Origin: Azorinus chamasolen
Lineage: Eukaryota; Mollusca; Bivalvia; Cardiida; Solecurtidae
DNA length: 64,000 nucleotides
NCBI GenBank assembly: GCA_963576725.1
Contig: OY755239.1
Coordinates: 60,667,453-60,731,452 of the forward strand
Direction: 5' to 3'
Positions 31,458-42,081 of this stretch are shown here, in pieces. A program made the translations under genes and the position numbers. The notes beneath the pieces were generated by a model that had not been told where the DNA came from, searched no databases, and saw only the letters and a program-made list of their open reading frames with translations. Position 1 is the stretch's first letter, and each line of letters opens with the position of its first letter.

Positions 31458-32235
31458 TACTATGAAGCACATTTAGAGAAAGTATGCGCATGTTACTACA
31501 TGTATTACACATGGCTTATTCTATACATCCGGTTCACCCTATCAGTGTCATCATTGTCGTCTGAAGGTCACATTTTCGTCTGCTTTATCTATTTCGCTGC
31601 CACTGTCGCATCGAGCTAGTCTGGTGTTTGCATATGCTATATGTTTGCATACATATATGACCCCACAGACCCGTCGTCATGGCACTGAACCGTTTAACAT
31701 CAATATGTGACAAGCTGTAAAGAGTTCCTTCATAAAAAATAAATCCCGATGTCTGTTTTAGTTTGTTTGAAACGAAGATGTTCGTGTTCTGCCTATAGCA
31801 AAATGCACAGACACTCGCCGTATTAATGTTTTGCTCTAAGCTTGCACCATGTGGCATGTTAGGTTGTGTTTGTTCTTGTCACGTCTAGACTGTTTTTGTA
31901 TTAAAGTGGTATAGTGTGGACCCGTGTTCATTTACAAAGAGCTTATAATGCTGACATTGATTGTACTGGCAGTAGAAACCAATGTTAATTCTAATTTACT
32001 ATAAGCATTTATTGTATCTTGTCTCTGTGTGTTTTCTATGTATATGTGTTGATAATTGTTATCTTCTCTCTAAAGACATTGACAGAATGGTAAGCAGATA
32101 TATCCCAAAGATACGCCAAATAACCAATATTATTATCGAAAGCTAGATATCGTTATCGAAGTTGTTACTTATTCATTGTGATGTCGAGTTGATCATACTA
32201 GTTACGAAATAGGGAACATAATTATTTAACGTGTA
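31458..32235. other. No gene; small E scrap
   Basis: TATTTCGCTGCCACTGTCGC (31588-31607) resembles the E left end. No other feature was recognised. Confidence 0.45.
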
Positions 32236-32651
32236 CAGCAGAAAATATTTAATGCAATGCGACTACTCAATGAATAAACAAATATCCAATATCTGGTGGC
32301 TGCTTAACCCATTCCCTCTTAGACTACGTTTAGGCACAACCTCTTTGAATAAATGTACTGAAAAAAGCATTTACTAGCAAAAATGAATATTTTAGACATG
32401 TATACTTTTGAAACCAATGTGACAAATAGAATATTTGCTCCTGTTGAGCAAATGCTTTATTTATTACAATGGCTTCAACAAACGACTTTTACAGAAATGT
32501 CATAAGACGCAAGTAGGAGGGAATGGGTTAATGCAGCATGGGAGTAGTGCATAAAAGTATATAAAATGTCACCCTTCAACAAAGCTTTATCTGCCTCTAC
32601 GTTCCAGAATTAGACCGCTGTTTTGGTGGTCGCGTTACAGGTGCTTTACCG
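32236..32651. mobile_element. Family A MITE hosting an F element
   Basis: Left end CAGCAGAAAATATTTAATGC after TA; right end GCGTTACAGGTGCTTTACCG before TA. The interior GTGGCTGCTTAA / TTAATGCAGCATGGGAG is split exactly at TTAA. Confidence 0.82.
32304..32531 (+). mobile_element. Family F TTAA MITE nested in A
   Basis: TTAACCCATTCCCTCTTAGA...GGAGGGAATGGGTTAA. Hairpin ACCAATGTGACAAATAGAAT, TTTGCTCCTGTTGAGCAAA. TTAA at both edges; the A element supplies the pre-insertion site CTGCTTAATGCAG. Confidence 0.92.
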
Positions 32652-32663
32652 TAGTTAGTCATA

Positions 32664-32867
32664 CAGTAAAAACTCGATGCCACGAAAGTTTAGTAATGAA
32701 GAAGTTATGTCTTTGTAGGCAGGTGACTGCTTAATGCAGGATAAAAGTCACGCAGTAAGCACCTAGAGGAATGTTCTGCGCGACTTTCTCCATGCTTTAA
32801 GTTGCCAGCGGTCTTAAATATCGATAATGATACGTATTTAAGTGTTCGTAGAATCAAGATTTTAATG
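32664..32867. mobile_element. Family A MITE (A4)
   Basis: CAGTAAAAACTCGATGCCAC...TAGAATCAAGATTTTAATG between TA. Arms GCTTAATGCAGGATAAAAG / CTTTCTCCATGCTTTAAG; tip GCACCTAGAGGAAT. Confidence 0.84.
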
Positions 32868-32939
32868 TATATCACGCCTCACCATATTAAGCCATATTCA
32901 ATGATAATTTGAATATGATTCTGCAGTTTACTCTGCATC

Positions 32940-33215
32940 AAAGAAGCAAAACTATGTTGTATATACAATATCTGTCATCACACACCAGCAGTATACAGTT
33001 TAAATGAAAGTCAAACAGGAAGTGTACACCAAGGTCCAAATAAACCCCAAGAGAAACACAAGTGAAGACCTTCACTAAAAAGATAAAAACACACCAGCGC
33101 ACGCGCACGCACTCACGCTCGTACACGCGCACAGACGCACGGGCAGACGCACGCACACACGCACAGCCTTCGCAGAACAATCCATTGCCTGCTCATCATC
33201 GAGAACAACAGAATA
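32940..33215 (-). repeat. I/K-related AC-rich repeat
   Basis: GCGCACGCGCACGCACTCAC and neighbours followed by TGCTCATCATCGAGAACAA, as at 12.4 and 46.4 kb. The minus-strand frame 32938-33180 is cysteine/arginine low complexity from the repeat. Confidence 0.5.
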
Positions 33216-34087
33216 TTTCTATTACGAATGACAGAAATAACTGCTACGTTTGCAAATCAACATGAACATTTTCTATGAAACTTACTCAGATATAAAATTT
33301 GACATTTATATTTATACTGACACCAAGATTACCAGATGTCTGACTTCTATGTAAATCGTGTGCTATTATAGATACACGTCTGTCACAAATGAAGACAGCG
33401 TAGAGGAACCTAAAATTGTAATTGAATACAGGATTGATTACAGACTGACAAATGAGGTAAGTTTCTACATACTTAGCTGTTAGTAATAGCTTGACCAAGT
33501 ATGTGCCATGCCCGTTATTTCATTAAGTCTGGCAGCTCGAATAACATATCGCTTTTTCCCGTCTGGACAAATAGCAACACTATAAACGAGACCAGCATTT
33601 GCACAATAACTAAAATTTAAAATTGTCATGACTAACCAGGTATATTTAGAACGTACGCATGCAGTCTTAACTTATAACAAAGAAGGCACACTTTATTCTC
33701 CATGGTATTGCTTACAGCTGTTACTTTATACAGCTTCATCTATATATATCAGTCTTTATTTCGGGAAATACATAACAGTGTTCATGTATTACTTCATTTA
33801 TTTACGTACAGTGGTAGATTACATACTATTTAATGTTCGCAAGATATTAGAATTGCAGTGTTTCGTATGAATTTGAAAGTAATCAATATTTACAGATTTA
33901 AACAGAACACTGTCAACCCTTCAAATCACAGAAGAAACATTGCATTGGTGATGCAGAGCGCATGGCAATATATTTGTAATTGATGTTCAGCATGACATGA
34001 GCGTAGCCGAATCCAAATGTATTGTACGCACCGTGTCTATAGGGGTCTGGGTGCATGTCCACGACAAAATTTAGAATTGTGTAGATG
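33216..34087. other. No gene seen
   Basis: Two AT-rich open frames (33286-33498 minus, 33628-33870 plus) carry no recognised motif. Confidence 0.45.
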
Positions 34088-34158
34088 TGAAACCATTGCG
34101 ATAAATAGAGGATTTGTTCATATCGGAGAAATGCTCTATTCATAACAATGGTTTCAAA
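34088..34158. repeat. Family F hairpin core only
   Basis: GAAACCATTGCGATAAATAG and ATGCTCTATTCATAACAATG, tip TTCATATCGGAGAA. No TTAA ends. Confidence 0.72.
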
Positions 34159-34280
34159 TGGTGGCCATATGAGGAAATGGTATACAACTTACATGGCAAG
34201 ACAGAACACTTTTTAAAGTCTACTACCTTCACTTTCGAGTTTTGTTCTATTTTGGCTATAATGATATTTTCTTCTTTCAG

Positions 34281-34418
34281 ATTGATATTACGTATCTCTA
34301 GCTACGCCCAGGGTGGGTGGCTACCGGAAGCTGATTCTGCCAATACATTTCGCTACAATACAGCGTACATGTACTGGATCAAAGTCACCGAACATCCTTC
34401 CATTTAGATTTTGTCATC
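34281..34418 (+). other. Weak exon-like segment
   Basis: A pyrimidine-rich acceptor (TTTTCTTCTTTCAG) precedes and a consensus donor (ATCGTGAGTATG) follows a GC-richer 138-bp stretch. Two frames are open over most of it (YAQGGWLPEADSANTF; TPRVGGYRKLILPIHF), but the first stops 12 bases before the donor and neither has a known domain. It may be an exon of a gene lying outside the window, a non-coding exon, or chance. Confidence 0.2.
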
Positions 34419-34881
34419 GTGAGTATGTTATGTTAAATCCAACTGGCAATGAAATCGTGCAGTCGCGGCAATGTAGGAAAATGCCGAGGTTCTTATCTAG
34501 GTCTAATCTTCGGTTAAAATGAACAATCATCTATTTCGTATGTTTTTAAAATGACTATCCCACAAATAAAGAAACTGGAGTGGTGGATTTCTGTTAAAGA
34601 AGGAAATATTCAATTTACTACGTAAATGAACGGACACCCTGATAACGGCAAAGTCCATTATAAACTTTTACAATCTATCTAAATGCGGTTTGGCATACTT
34701 TCATATCTCGGAGAAAATTATTAAGGATCTAAGTGACCAAAATGTTTTTTGTTCATATTTTATGCCAATCTATTATACATAAAAAACTTTATTGTAACTC
34801 TTTGGATTTATTCAAAAGAAAATATATAGGTAAATATTTTATATCACATGATTATTCCGTAGTTTCGAAAACGGATATGCA
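34419..34881. other. No feature recognised
   Basis: AT-rich; nothing assigned. Confidence 0.4.
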
Positions 34882-35116
34882 TTAACCCTTTGCTTGCTAT
34901 TCACGTCAATATACCTACCTGTAAATAGTGAAGACCCAGATGAGACAGCTCCTGCAGGAGCTGTCTCATCAGGGTCTTCACTATTTACAAGTTGATTGTG
35001 CAACCAGTGATTGCACAGCGAAATACTTGTACACAGAGAAGATATATGTAATTATACAACAGGGCATTGGTAAAGAAGGAGAAATATATTTTAAAATTCA
35101 GCAAGCGTATGGTTAA
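34882..35116 (+). mobile_element. Family B TTAA MITE
   Basis: TTAACCCTTTGCTTGCTATT...AGCAAGCGTATGGTTAA. A 15-base deletion after GCAACCAGTG keeps the frame open. Hairpin GACAGCTCCTGCAGGAGCTGTC. Confidence 0.88.
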
Positions 35117-36436
35117 TATCGTAGCATACACATATGATATTATATTGCTCTGTTATCACACTATATTTAAATGTTACACTAGTTATATACGAGTATAAGA
35201 CAAGACATATGTTTCAAGACTACCCTCGCTGACCTTGACATTTAAACTAGTGGCATATGTTTTTATATCGACGAACCCTCTACACATATAATCACGTGTG
35301 CCAAATTCCACAAATGTATGATATGGAACAATACCGTTTTCTTAAATACATTCGTGACAATGCATTCGTAGTAACTGATTTCAAATGTTTCTTCCAAAGT
35401 ACCAGTATACACTATAGGTGCAATACATAACATGTACCATGGAAATGTAGTGCAGTCATACCTCTCATTGTCATTCATATAAATGGGAGTCTGCTTTTAA
35501 TATTTTTTCTCTCTCCCGTTCTCTTTAAAACATGTATTACAATTGATATATGTCTGATTTGCTGAGGGATTCCGGAATACGGTCAACTGTTGCCAGGGGC
35601 TTTTACAGTTTGTAATGTTAAGCTAGGTAAAAGAATAACAAATGTAATGCTGTGTAATTGAAATCCACTACTTGTATATCCCAGTATTCTCTATTTTATT
35701 ATTGGATATCAAAAGATATGCACTGCATTCCTCAGTACGAATTATTTATATCGCATAAACAACTGATGTTCAACATGGAGTCAGTTGTCATGATGGTTAC
35801 AGCATAACGGCACCTAATGTGTTATCATAATACTAGCAATTAATGCCCATTCAAAAGACTTGATTTATATGGCATGAGCAAATACATGTTGAATATTGTC
35901 ATTTCGCTATAACTGATTAACAAAGTGAACCAGATATCTTGATTACATATCAGTATATGTCATAGGTCAACTATTTGAAATTATACATGCGGAGTATAAA
36001 TGCCTGTATGTGTATATTATAAGAAGGGAATACCAGTTAAATAAAACTTCATTATTCATGTGATCAGTATACGTGATATGCTGCCCTGTAAATATGTGTT
36101 TATACTTTGAGATAACTGATTCTGAAATCCCAGAAGGATTGAAGTTAATAACGGCCTCCATTTCCCGAGTAGTATTGATTTATATTGATTTGTTTGCCTT
36201 GCTTTTATTAACGATTTATAGATGAGGTACGTACGAGTAAAAATAGTCCAGTTATTAGTTTTCGTGATATATCTACTATCAAAGTTATTTGCATAAAACC
36301 ATACTATAGATGCATGTAACCGTAAATGTAAACACCATGTAAATAGCGATAAAATACTGTTAAAGCAACAAACAAAACGTGTCTGGCTTGATAAAGTCAA
36401 TACATGTAATTATATTTAGATATCGGGCCATGGTAT
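35117..36436. other. No gene seen
   Basis: Several short minus-strand frames (for example 35263-35478, 36056-36400) show no domain; AT-rich. Confidence 0.45.
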
Positions 36437-36572
36437 GGGTGTAAAATAGTAAAGCCCATTAAGAAAAGACACACTACCAAACTACCAATATACCGATAGA
36501 AAAAAGTGAAACACACATTTACAGTCTTACACCAACACTCACGCACGCACTCACGCACACACACAAACGAGA
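36437..36572 (-). repeat. I/K fragment
   Basis: GTAAAATAGTAAAGCCCATT and ACTCACGCACGCACTCACGC match the AC-rich strand of the 7.9 kb copy (GTAGTAAAGTCAAGCAGG). Confidence 0.5.
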
Positions 36573-36714
36573 TATGCAAAAATCTTAAACGTAATGTATG
36601 CCGTTTGTAGTGTTGGATATAATGTTAATGAACCCTAATGTCATATTCTGATATATATATTCATTTGGTAAACCAAAGCACAATAGCATGCTCAGTGTTA
36701 CACCGACACGCTGT

Positions 36715-37015
36715 AGATTTACATGTTTATCATATTCAAACAGTTTGGATCCAGATAAGACGCCTAGTCGCTCGGCTTCTCATCAGGATCAAACTATTTG
36801 ACACTCTCTTCATCTTTTTATAAAGTGATTTAAGAACTGCCCGCTCTAAAACTTGAAACAGATGAAAATGTGTCCAGCAGACGAAGATGTGTCCAGCGGA
36901 CAACAATGTGTCATACGGACGACATTGTGTCCAGTGGACAATGTGTCCAGTGGACGATAATATGTCCAGCTGACGACAATGTGTCCATTTGAACAATATT
37001 GGCACTAGATGGGTT
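36715..37015 (+). mobile_element. Family E element with expanded minisatellite
   Basis: Hairpin CAAACAGTTTGGATCCAGAT, AAGACGCCTAGTCGCTCGGC, CTCATCAGGATCAAACTATTTG. At 36867-36990 about seven imperfect units of ATGTGTCCAGYRGACGA follow, where other E copies have one or two CAGACGACAA units. The end GGCACTAGATGGGTTATT is a decayed terminus. Confidence 0.68.
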
Positions 37016-37124
37016 ATTGCTGTTTGGTCATAACAAATCGTGATTCTGTAATCATACCTTTAATCGCACTTTAATTTGACATGTTGATGTATGCCTCTTT
37101 TTAATAATATGATAATATTTAGTG

Positions 37125-37310
37125 CTTTCCTAGTTGAATATTCATGTAAGAAATAACTTCACGACGAATATTTATTAGCTGAAATGTCATAATGACATGT
37201 GTACATGGGTTTATTTTGGTACTGTAAGAAACAGAGTCAGCTAGTTTATAATTTTATAAGCAAACAAAGAAACCCCTGACCAGACTACTTCTACCGCTTC
37301 TGACCTTGAT
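37125..37310 (-). mobile_element. Degenerate family C copy
   Basis: GTTGAATATTCATGTAAGAA, AATGTCATAATGACATG, AAGAAACAGAGTCAGC, TAAGCAAACAAAGAAACCCC and TGACCAGAC keep C order in reverse orientation. Confidence 0.58.
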
Positions 37311-37671
37311 CTATTCTATCTGCAAATACTCGAAAAGGCATTTGAATGATTGGATCGGTAAACACAGCTCACAATGAAGACGAAACACATTCCGAAATAA
37401 CAGGTCAGTACGGAAAAGGCAATACATAGTAGAACATGTAAATCATTGTGTTCCCTTTGGGTTTTTTCGTAATTGTTTTACTGCCGTGTTAAGCATTTTA
37501 TGATTATGATTGCTGATTTGTTGGACTAATCCAGTAAACCCCGTGGGAGAACGGCTCGAAATTACTGGCCAATATATGGTTGGACACTTTAAAAAAGCAC
37601 TATTGCACTTAATTGATATGGCACCAGGAATTTAGCTAATCCAAATGTAATATGCACATCGAGGTCTAAGG
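37311..37671. other. No feature recognised
   Basis: Nothing assigned. Confidence 0.4.
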
Positions 37672-37774
37672 GGTTGTGTAGTTTTGAAAACATTGTGATG
37701 AACATTATTATGGCAATTGTTTCAACAGGTGTCTTTTGCAGAGACGTGAAAAGGGAAATGATGGAATGGGTTTA
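37672..37774 (+). mobile_element. Degenerate family F right part
   Basis: TTTTGAAAACATTGTGATGA, CAATTGTTTCAACAGG, GAGACGTGAAAAGG and GATGGAATGGGTTTA. Confidence 0.55.
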
Positions 37775-38078
37775 AGCATACTTGACTGAATATGTATCAA
37801 TGTCTACCCCACTTAGCCGTCTAGTTTTTCTATTTTGGCCATACTAATGATTAAAACACACTATGCTTCAAATGCTTAGTAACTGCGACGTTGTAAATAG
37901 TAACGAGTATATGTGAGTTGTATGGCGTTCAATGCTTGTTTAAAATGCTGATATTTATTCTTCGTTCGATTTTCTGGAGGTCGTTTTGCCATTTCTTACC
38001 TTGTAAACAGACGCAAGGTATCGAAAATTAGATCAGTTTGAATAGTAGGCTAAAGGTTAACTCACTTTGAGAACTATT
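37775..38078. other. No feature recognised
   Basis: Nothing assigned. Confidence 0.4.
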
Positions 38079-38320
38079 TTAATCCTTCGCCGCTTGCTAT
38101 TCACGTCAATATACCTACCTGTAAATAGTGAAGACCCAGATGAGACAGCTCCTGCAGGAACTGTCTCATCAGTGTCTGCACTATTTACAAGTTGATTGTG
38201 CAACCAGTGCACTCCATAGCAGTGATTGCACAGTGACATACTTGTACACAGTGGAGATATATGTAATTATTCAACAGGGCATGGGAAATGTGTTTTAAAA
38301 TTCAGCAAGCGAAGGGTTAA
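38079..38320 (+). mobile_element. Family B TTAA MITE
   Basis: TTAATCCTTCGCCGCTTGCT...AGCAAGCGAAGGGTTAA. A deletion in GGGCATGGGAAATGTG breaks the common frame. Hairpin GACAGCTCCTGCAGGAACTGTC. Confidence 0.87.
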
Positions 38321-39140
38321 TATCTAATGAGTTGATTATGCACCGACGCGCGATTCCTCAAAGCAATCCTATTGTGCAAATGTATTCTTTCCCTGCAATC
38401 ACATCATATAACCTATATATAATTTGGTGTCTGCAGGTCACAATATATAATTGGTAAATTATGAATGATCACTATAAACTACTGATGATTTGTATTAAAC
38501 TTTGTTTGAAAACATAATTTTGTCATTCTGATATTTTCCTAGTTGTCCTTAGAACATGCATTGCAAGCTTAGGATTTCCGTGTCCCTGGGAATCAATAAT
38601 TGCTGTATCTGGGTACTATTTTTTGTTCAGTCTAGTGTCCACAACAGCTGTTTTTTAAAGCATGCATCATAGTCGTCTGGCAAGGAAATATTTCTGTTGG
38701 TGTGTTTTCGATGGCAAGATGAGAATAGTAGATATCTGTTGATTTATTACGAATATCTGTTTCAATCCTGCCATTTTTCAAGTATGACCAAATTATCTAG
38801 AACTGGATGTGTATTATTGCCAATAGCCGTTATAAATCATTCGTTAGGACACAACTAGCTAAATCATTAACGCAGTTTATATGTTATGACCAGATGTACC
38901 GGATAATGCCGATACTATCCATGAATTGTTTTTGGTTTTGTATACGGTGCTGTCCAAAAGGTGCGCCGTGTTTAAGATTTGAAAGTGTAAAATTGATAAT
39001 TCATTGAAATAGTTACTGGTAATATCTATCAATGGAAAGAGCCTATCATGGGAACAATATTTGCACTAGTACATGTATATGAAGACCCCTGGAATACAGG
39101 TTAGAAAAATACAAAAAGTGTTCCTGAAAGAAACATAAGA
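38321..39140. other. No gene seen
   Basis: AT-rich; no element or domain recognised. Confidence 0.45.
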
Positions 39141-39240
39141 CACTTATCACTAAAACATTACGTGAATATTCACGGAGTAGAATGGCAAACTAGGAGCCCA
39201 CCTTATCAAACTCTGCACTGTTTGTTGACCTTTAACCTGC
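39141..39240 (-). repeat. Family C fragment
   Basis: ATTACGTGAATATTCACGG, GGCAAACTAGGAGCCCACCT and ACTCTGCACTGTTTGTTGAC: deleted C/L hairpin. Confidence 0.45.
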
Positions 39241-39312
39241 TGAGCAAATCAGTTTTACAGAATTGTATACCTACTACATTTTCAAAATTCAAGCTATAAT
39301 CAATTTGTTTAC

Positions 39313-39402
39313 CAATATGCAATCAGGGTGTCAAACAGTTTGGATCCTGATGAGAGGCCGAGTTACTCGGCGTCTCATCTGGATTCAAACTGTTTGCAAA
39401 GG
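39313..39402 (+). repeat. Family E hairpin core
   Basis: CAAACAGTTTGGATCCTGAT, GAGAGGCCGAGTTACTCGGC, GTCTCATCTGGATTCAAACTG. Unlike most E copies it reads CCTGAT...ATCTGG, so the fixed mismatch here is T-T. Confidence 0.72.
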
Positions 39403-39519
39403 TATCCACTCATCCGCCCATAGCAGGCTAAATGTTAAGGATATTAGTGACTCAATTCCCGCACTAAAATGGTAAAAGTAGAAACTATTATTGTCAATTA
39501 TAAATTGAGCCGTTACTTA

Positions 39520-39640
39520 TTAACCATTTTCCAGCTAGTCGCATTTGCAAACAGATTGGATCCAGACAAGTCGCCGAGTAAGTTGCCGTCCCATCAGGTC
39601 CTGTGTGTGGCTTTTCCTGTTTGCCTTTATCATCATTTTT
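39520..39640 (+). mobile_element. Family E 5' part
   Basis: TTAACCATTTTCCAGCTAGT, GCAAACAGATTGGATCCAGA, AAGTCGCCGAGTAAGTTGCC, GTCCCATCAGGTCC. The right terminus is missing. Confidence 0.58.
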
Positions 39641-40130
39641 ACGCATATTATGTTCACAACACTCAAATGCCAATTCTATTCTAGTGAATATTATTTTCAA
39701 GAGACTTTAGGCGTTAAATTAAAGTAATATGGAATGATGCGTAGGCGCACATTATTTTAAAATAAACTGTTCATCTGTTGCCTTAGGGGAAACTTGTTAT
39801 GACTAGGCAAGAGAAAGCATTTTCGTTAAAGGTTACTTTGATCGGCTTATTTTCGATAGCCGTAAACAATGAATGAGGTATGATAGCACAAATGAATTGT
39901 ATTAAACATTTAATAATATTTCTGATTACTTGACAATACTATTTGTATCAATAGGAATGTTAAGCACTCGTCGTGAGAATATACACATAAGAACTGGATT
40001 TCAGCTATGTCATAGCAATTAATCAGACCAGTACGCACCAAAGAGGTACAACAGGCATGCAGTGCGAATGGAAGACCGATTCACTAACGGGAAAGCTAAC
40101 GTAGCACTGAATCTACTATAAATATATCAT
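39641..40130. other. No feature recognised
   Basis: Nothing assigned. Confidence 0.4.
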
Positions 40131-40346
40131 AAGCTATTTTAGATACAACCTCTTTGAATAAATCTACCGAAAAAGAGCATTAACTAGAGAAAAGAAATGT
40201 CTAGAATTATGTAGTTTGAAACCATTGTGATGAATATAGCATTTGCTCCTATAGGAAAATGAAAATGAAAATCATATAAAAATAATCTTACTTATATTCA
40301 TGACGTCATTATTTCTTACATGAATATTCATCAGAGAAAGGGTTAA
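40131..40346 (+). mobile_element. F/C chimeric TTAA element
   Basis: Left half is F (CAACCTCTTTGAATAAATCT, GTTTGAAACCATTGTGATGA, GCATTTGCTCCTATAGGA). From about 40256 it is the C right half (ATCATATAAAAATAATCTTA, TTATATTCATGACGTCATTA, TTACATGAATATTCATCAG, AAAGGGTTAA). The switch lies at the hairpin tip that both families share. Confidence 0.78.
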
Positions 40347-40349
40347 CAG

Positions 40350-40430
40350 ATTTGTAAACAGAGTTAACCTAAATCAGACGGATTCTGTACGAGACGGCTG
40401 GTCACGGTCTTCTCTGTTTTCTGTCTTACC
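40350..40430 (+). repeat. Family C hairpin remnant
   Basis: TTGTAAACAGAGTTAACC, AAATCAGACGGATTCTG, GACGGCTGGTCACGGTCTTC and TCTGTTTTCTG. Confidence 0.6.
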
Positions 40431-40478
40431 AACAATTGTTGTGTTCAATTGTCAGTAACAAACACCGACTGCTAAATA

Positions 40479-40672
40479 CAGTAGAGACCCTCTAATGCGA
40501 ACACTTAATGAATAAACATGGTGTCTTTATAAACGAGTGGTTGCTTAATGCAGGACAAAAGTAATACATAAAGCTCCTTCTACATTACTTTTGTCCTGTA
40601 TTAAGCTATCAACTGGATCTAGCACCCAGAATTATAATTGTTTTAGGTGGTCGCATTAGCGGGGTTTTACTG
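40479..40672. mobile_element. Family A MITE (A1)
   Basis: CAGTAGAGACCCTCTAATGC...GCATTAGCGGGGTTTTACTG between TA. Half of the tip is deleted (AAGCTCCTTCTACATT). Arms keep T-T (GGTTGCTTAAT / ATTAAGCTATC). Confidence 0.85.
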
Positions 40673-40889
40673 TACTCGCATAAATATGATTTCAGAGAAC
40701 ATAACTACCTTGCCGTGGTTCTGGGGCTTAATTGTCACAGGGGATGTTTTTGTTTATTTGACGGAGATTATCCCCTCTGCCAGCCAAGAATTAAAAAGGA
40801 AGGCATGTCGGTGGTTTTGATCCCATGTACTGCTTTGCAGCGAATGCGATTAGCCGAAATCATCTTCCTGATACATGTACCATACCTCA

Positions 40890-40985
40890 TCATTATGTGA
40901 TCTCATTCATCGGCGCTATATGACCTACAATGTAGTCAGTGTCGCAGTGCCGTAAAACCCAACCCACTCACTCACTCACATTATA
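40890..40985 (+). repeat. K tail of a mollusc-type short repeat
   Basis: TCGGCGCTATATGACCTACA, CAGTGTCGCAGTGCCGTAAA, ACCCAACCCACTCACTCAC. This tail is common at the ends of bivalve and gastropod repeats (from memory). Confidence 0.6.
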
Positions 40986-41084
40986 ACTAACACCGCTGTC
41001 AAAACATAATGTCTGTTCAAATTCGGGTATGGTGAAATTTTGTCTATTTCCGATTTGCACAAGCTTTGTAGGACTTATTGTCCG

Positions 41085-41130
41085 AGTGATAAACAGTTTG
41101 GATACTGGTGAAAGACCGAGTTACACGGTG
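41085..41130 (+). repeat. Family E hairpin scrap
   Basis: AAACAGTTTGGATACTGGTG and AAGACCGAGTTACACGG. Confidence 0.45.
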
Positions 41131-41187
41131 TTGTTTTACCTTGACCTAATCGCGGTTATCGGGATACGGGTCGATGTTAAACATATA

Positions 41188-41590
41188 CAGTAAAACCTCT
41201 CTATAACGGCCACTAAATTGTGTTAAGTAATTCGCATTTTAGGGCAGGTGGCTGCTTAAAGCAAGGTCAAAGTAAAACAGAACGCTCCTATAGGAGCGTT
41301 CTGTTTTTCTTTCACCTTGCTCTAAGCAGCCACCTGCCTTTAACACGAACTACAGTAGAACCCCTCTAATGCGACCACTTAATGAATAAGCATGGCTGTC
41401 TTTATAAGCAGGTGGTTGCTTAATGCAGGGCAAAAGTAATGCAGAAAGCTCCTCTAGGAGCTTTCTGCATTACTTGTGTCCTGCATTAAGCTACCACCTG
41501 CATCTAGCACCCAGAATTGTTTAGGTGGTCGCATTAGCGGGGTTTTACTGTACTTGATGTAATATAGTACGTTATAGAGATGTTTTACTG
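41188..41590. mobile_element. Family A3 MITE hosting an A1 MITE
   Basis: CAGTAAAACCTCTCTATAAC...GTTATAGAGATGTTTTACTG between TA. AACACGAAC-TA and TA-CTTGATGTAAT join to give the ACACAAAGTACTTGATGTAA seen uninterrupted at 30.94 kb. Confidence 0.9.
41353..41550. mobile_element. Family A1 MITE nested in A3
   Basis: CAGTAGAACCCCTCTAATGC...GCATTAGCGGGGTTTTACTG with TA at 41351-41352 and 41551-41552. Tip GCTCCTCTAGGAGC; arms keep T-T. Confidence 0.93.
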
Positions 41591-41699
41591 TAATTAACAG
41601 TTTTATGTGTATGGTATATGAGTATGATGTGTATATGAGCGTTCTACGTTTGCTGCGAATCTGCTTTTGTAGAGTTCCTTTAGGTTCTACATCATTGGA

Positions 41700-41866
41700 C
41701 ACTACGTGATATTTTAGTGTCGCAGTGCCCTACTTGATACTTGTGTTGAGCAGGGAATTGATAGTCTAAGAAGGTCGTGTGCGAGCAAACTTTTCATTTG
41801 TGCTTCTGGTATTGCTGTGCATTGTCGTGTGCCATATCTAAATGTTCTGCCCGACTTCTATCCTAT
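41700..41866 (+). repeat. K repeat, 3' half
   Basis: GTGTCGCAGTGCCCTAC, TTTGTGCTTCTGGTATTGCT, TTGTCGTGTGCCATATC and GCCCGACTTCTATCCTATTT; the same order is seen at 52.75, 58.5 and 63.5 kb. Confidence 0.6.
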
Positions 41867-42081
41867 TTAACCCTTTCGCTGCCAATGCCGGATCTGTGAT
41901 TACCTATGCAAACAGTTTGGATCCAGATGAGACGCCGAGTAACTCGGCGTCTCATCAGCATCCAAACTGTTTGTTACTGTTACTATGTTTTTGAAACAAA
42001 AATGAAGAAAATAAAAAAAAAGAAATTTTGTAGCAGACGACAAAGTTAGCAGATGACAGAATTTGGTAGCGAAAGGGTTAA
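41867..42081 (+). mobile_element. Family E TTAA MITE
   Basis: TTAACCCTTTCGCTGCCAAT...TTGGTAGCGAAAGGGTTAA. Hairpin GGATCCAGATGAGACGCCGA, tip GTAAC, CGGCGTCTCATCAG. Best-preserved E copy. Confidence 0.92.
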
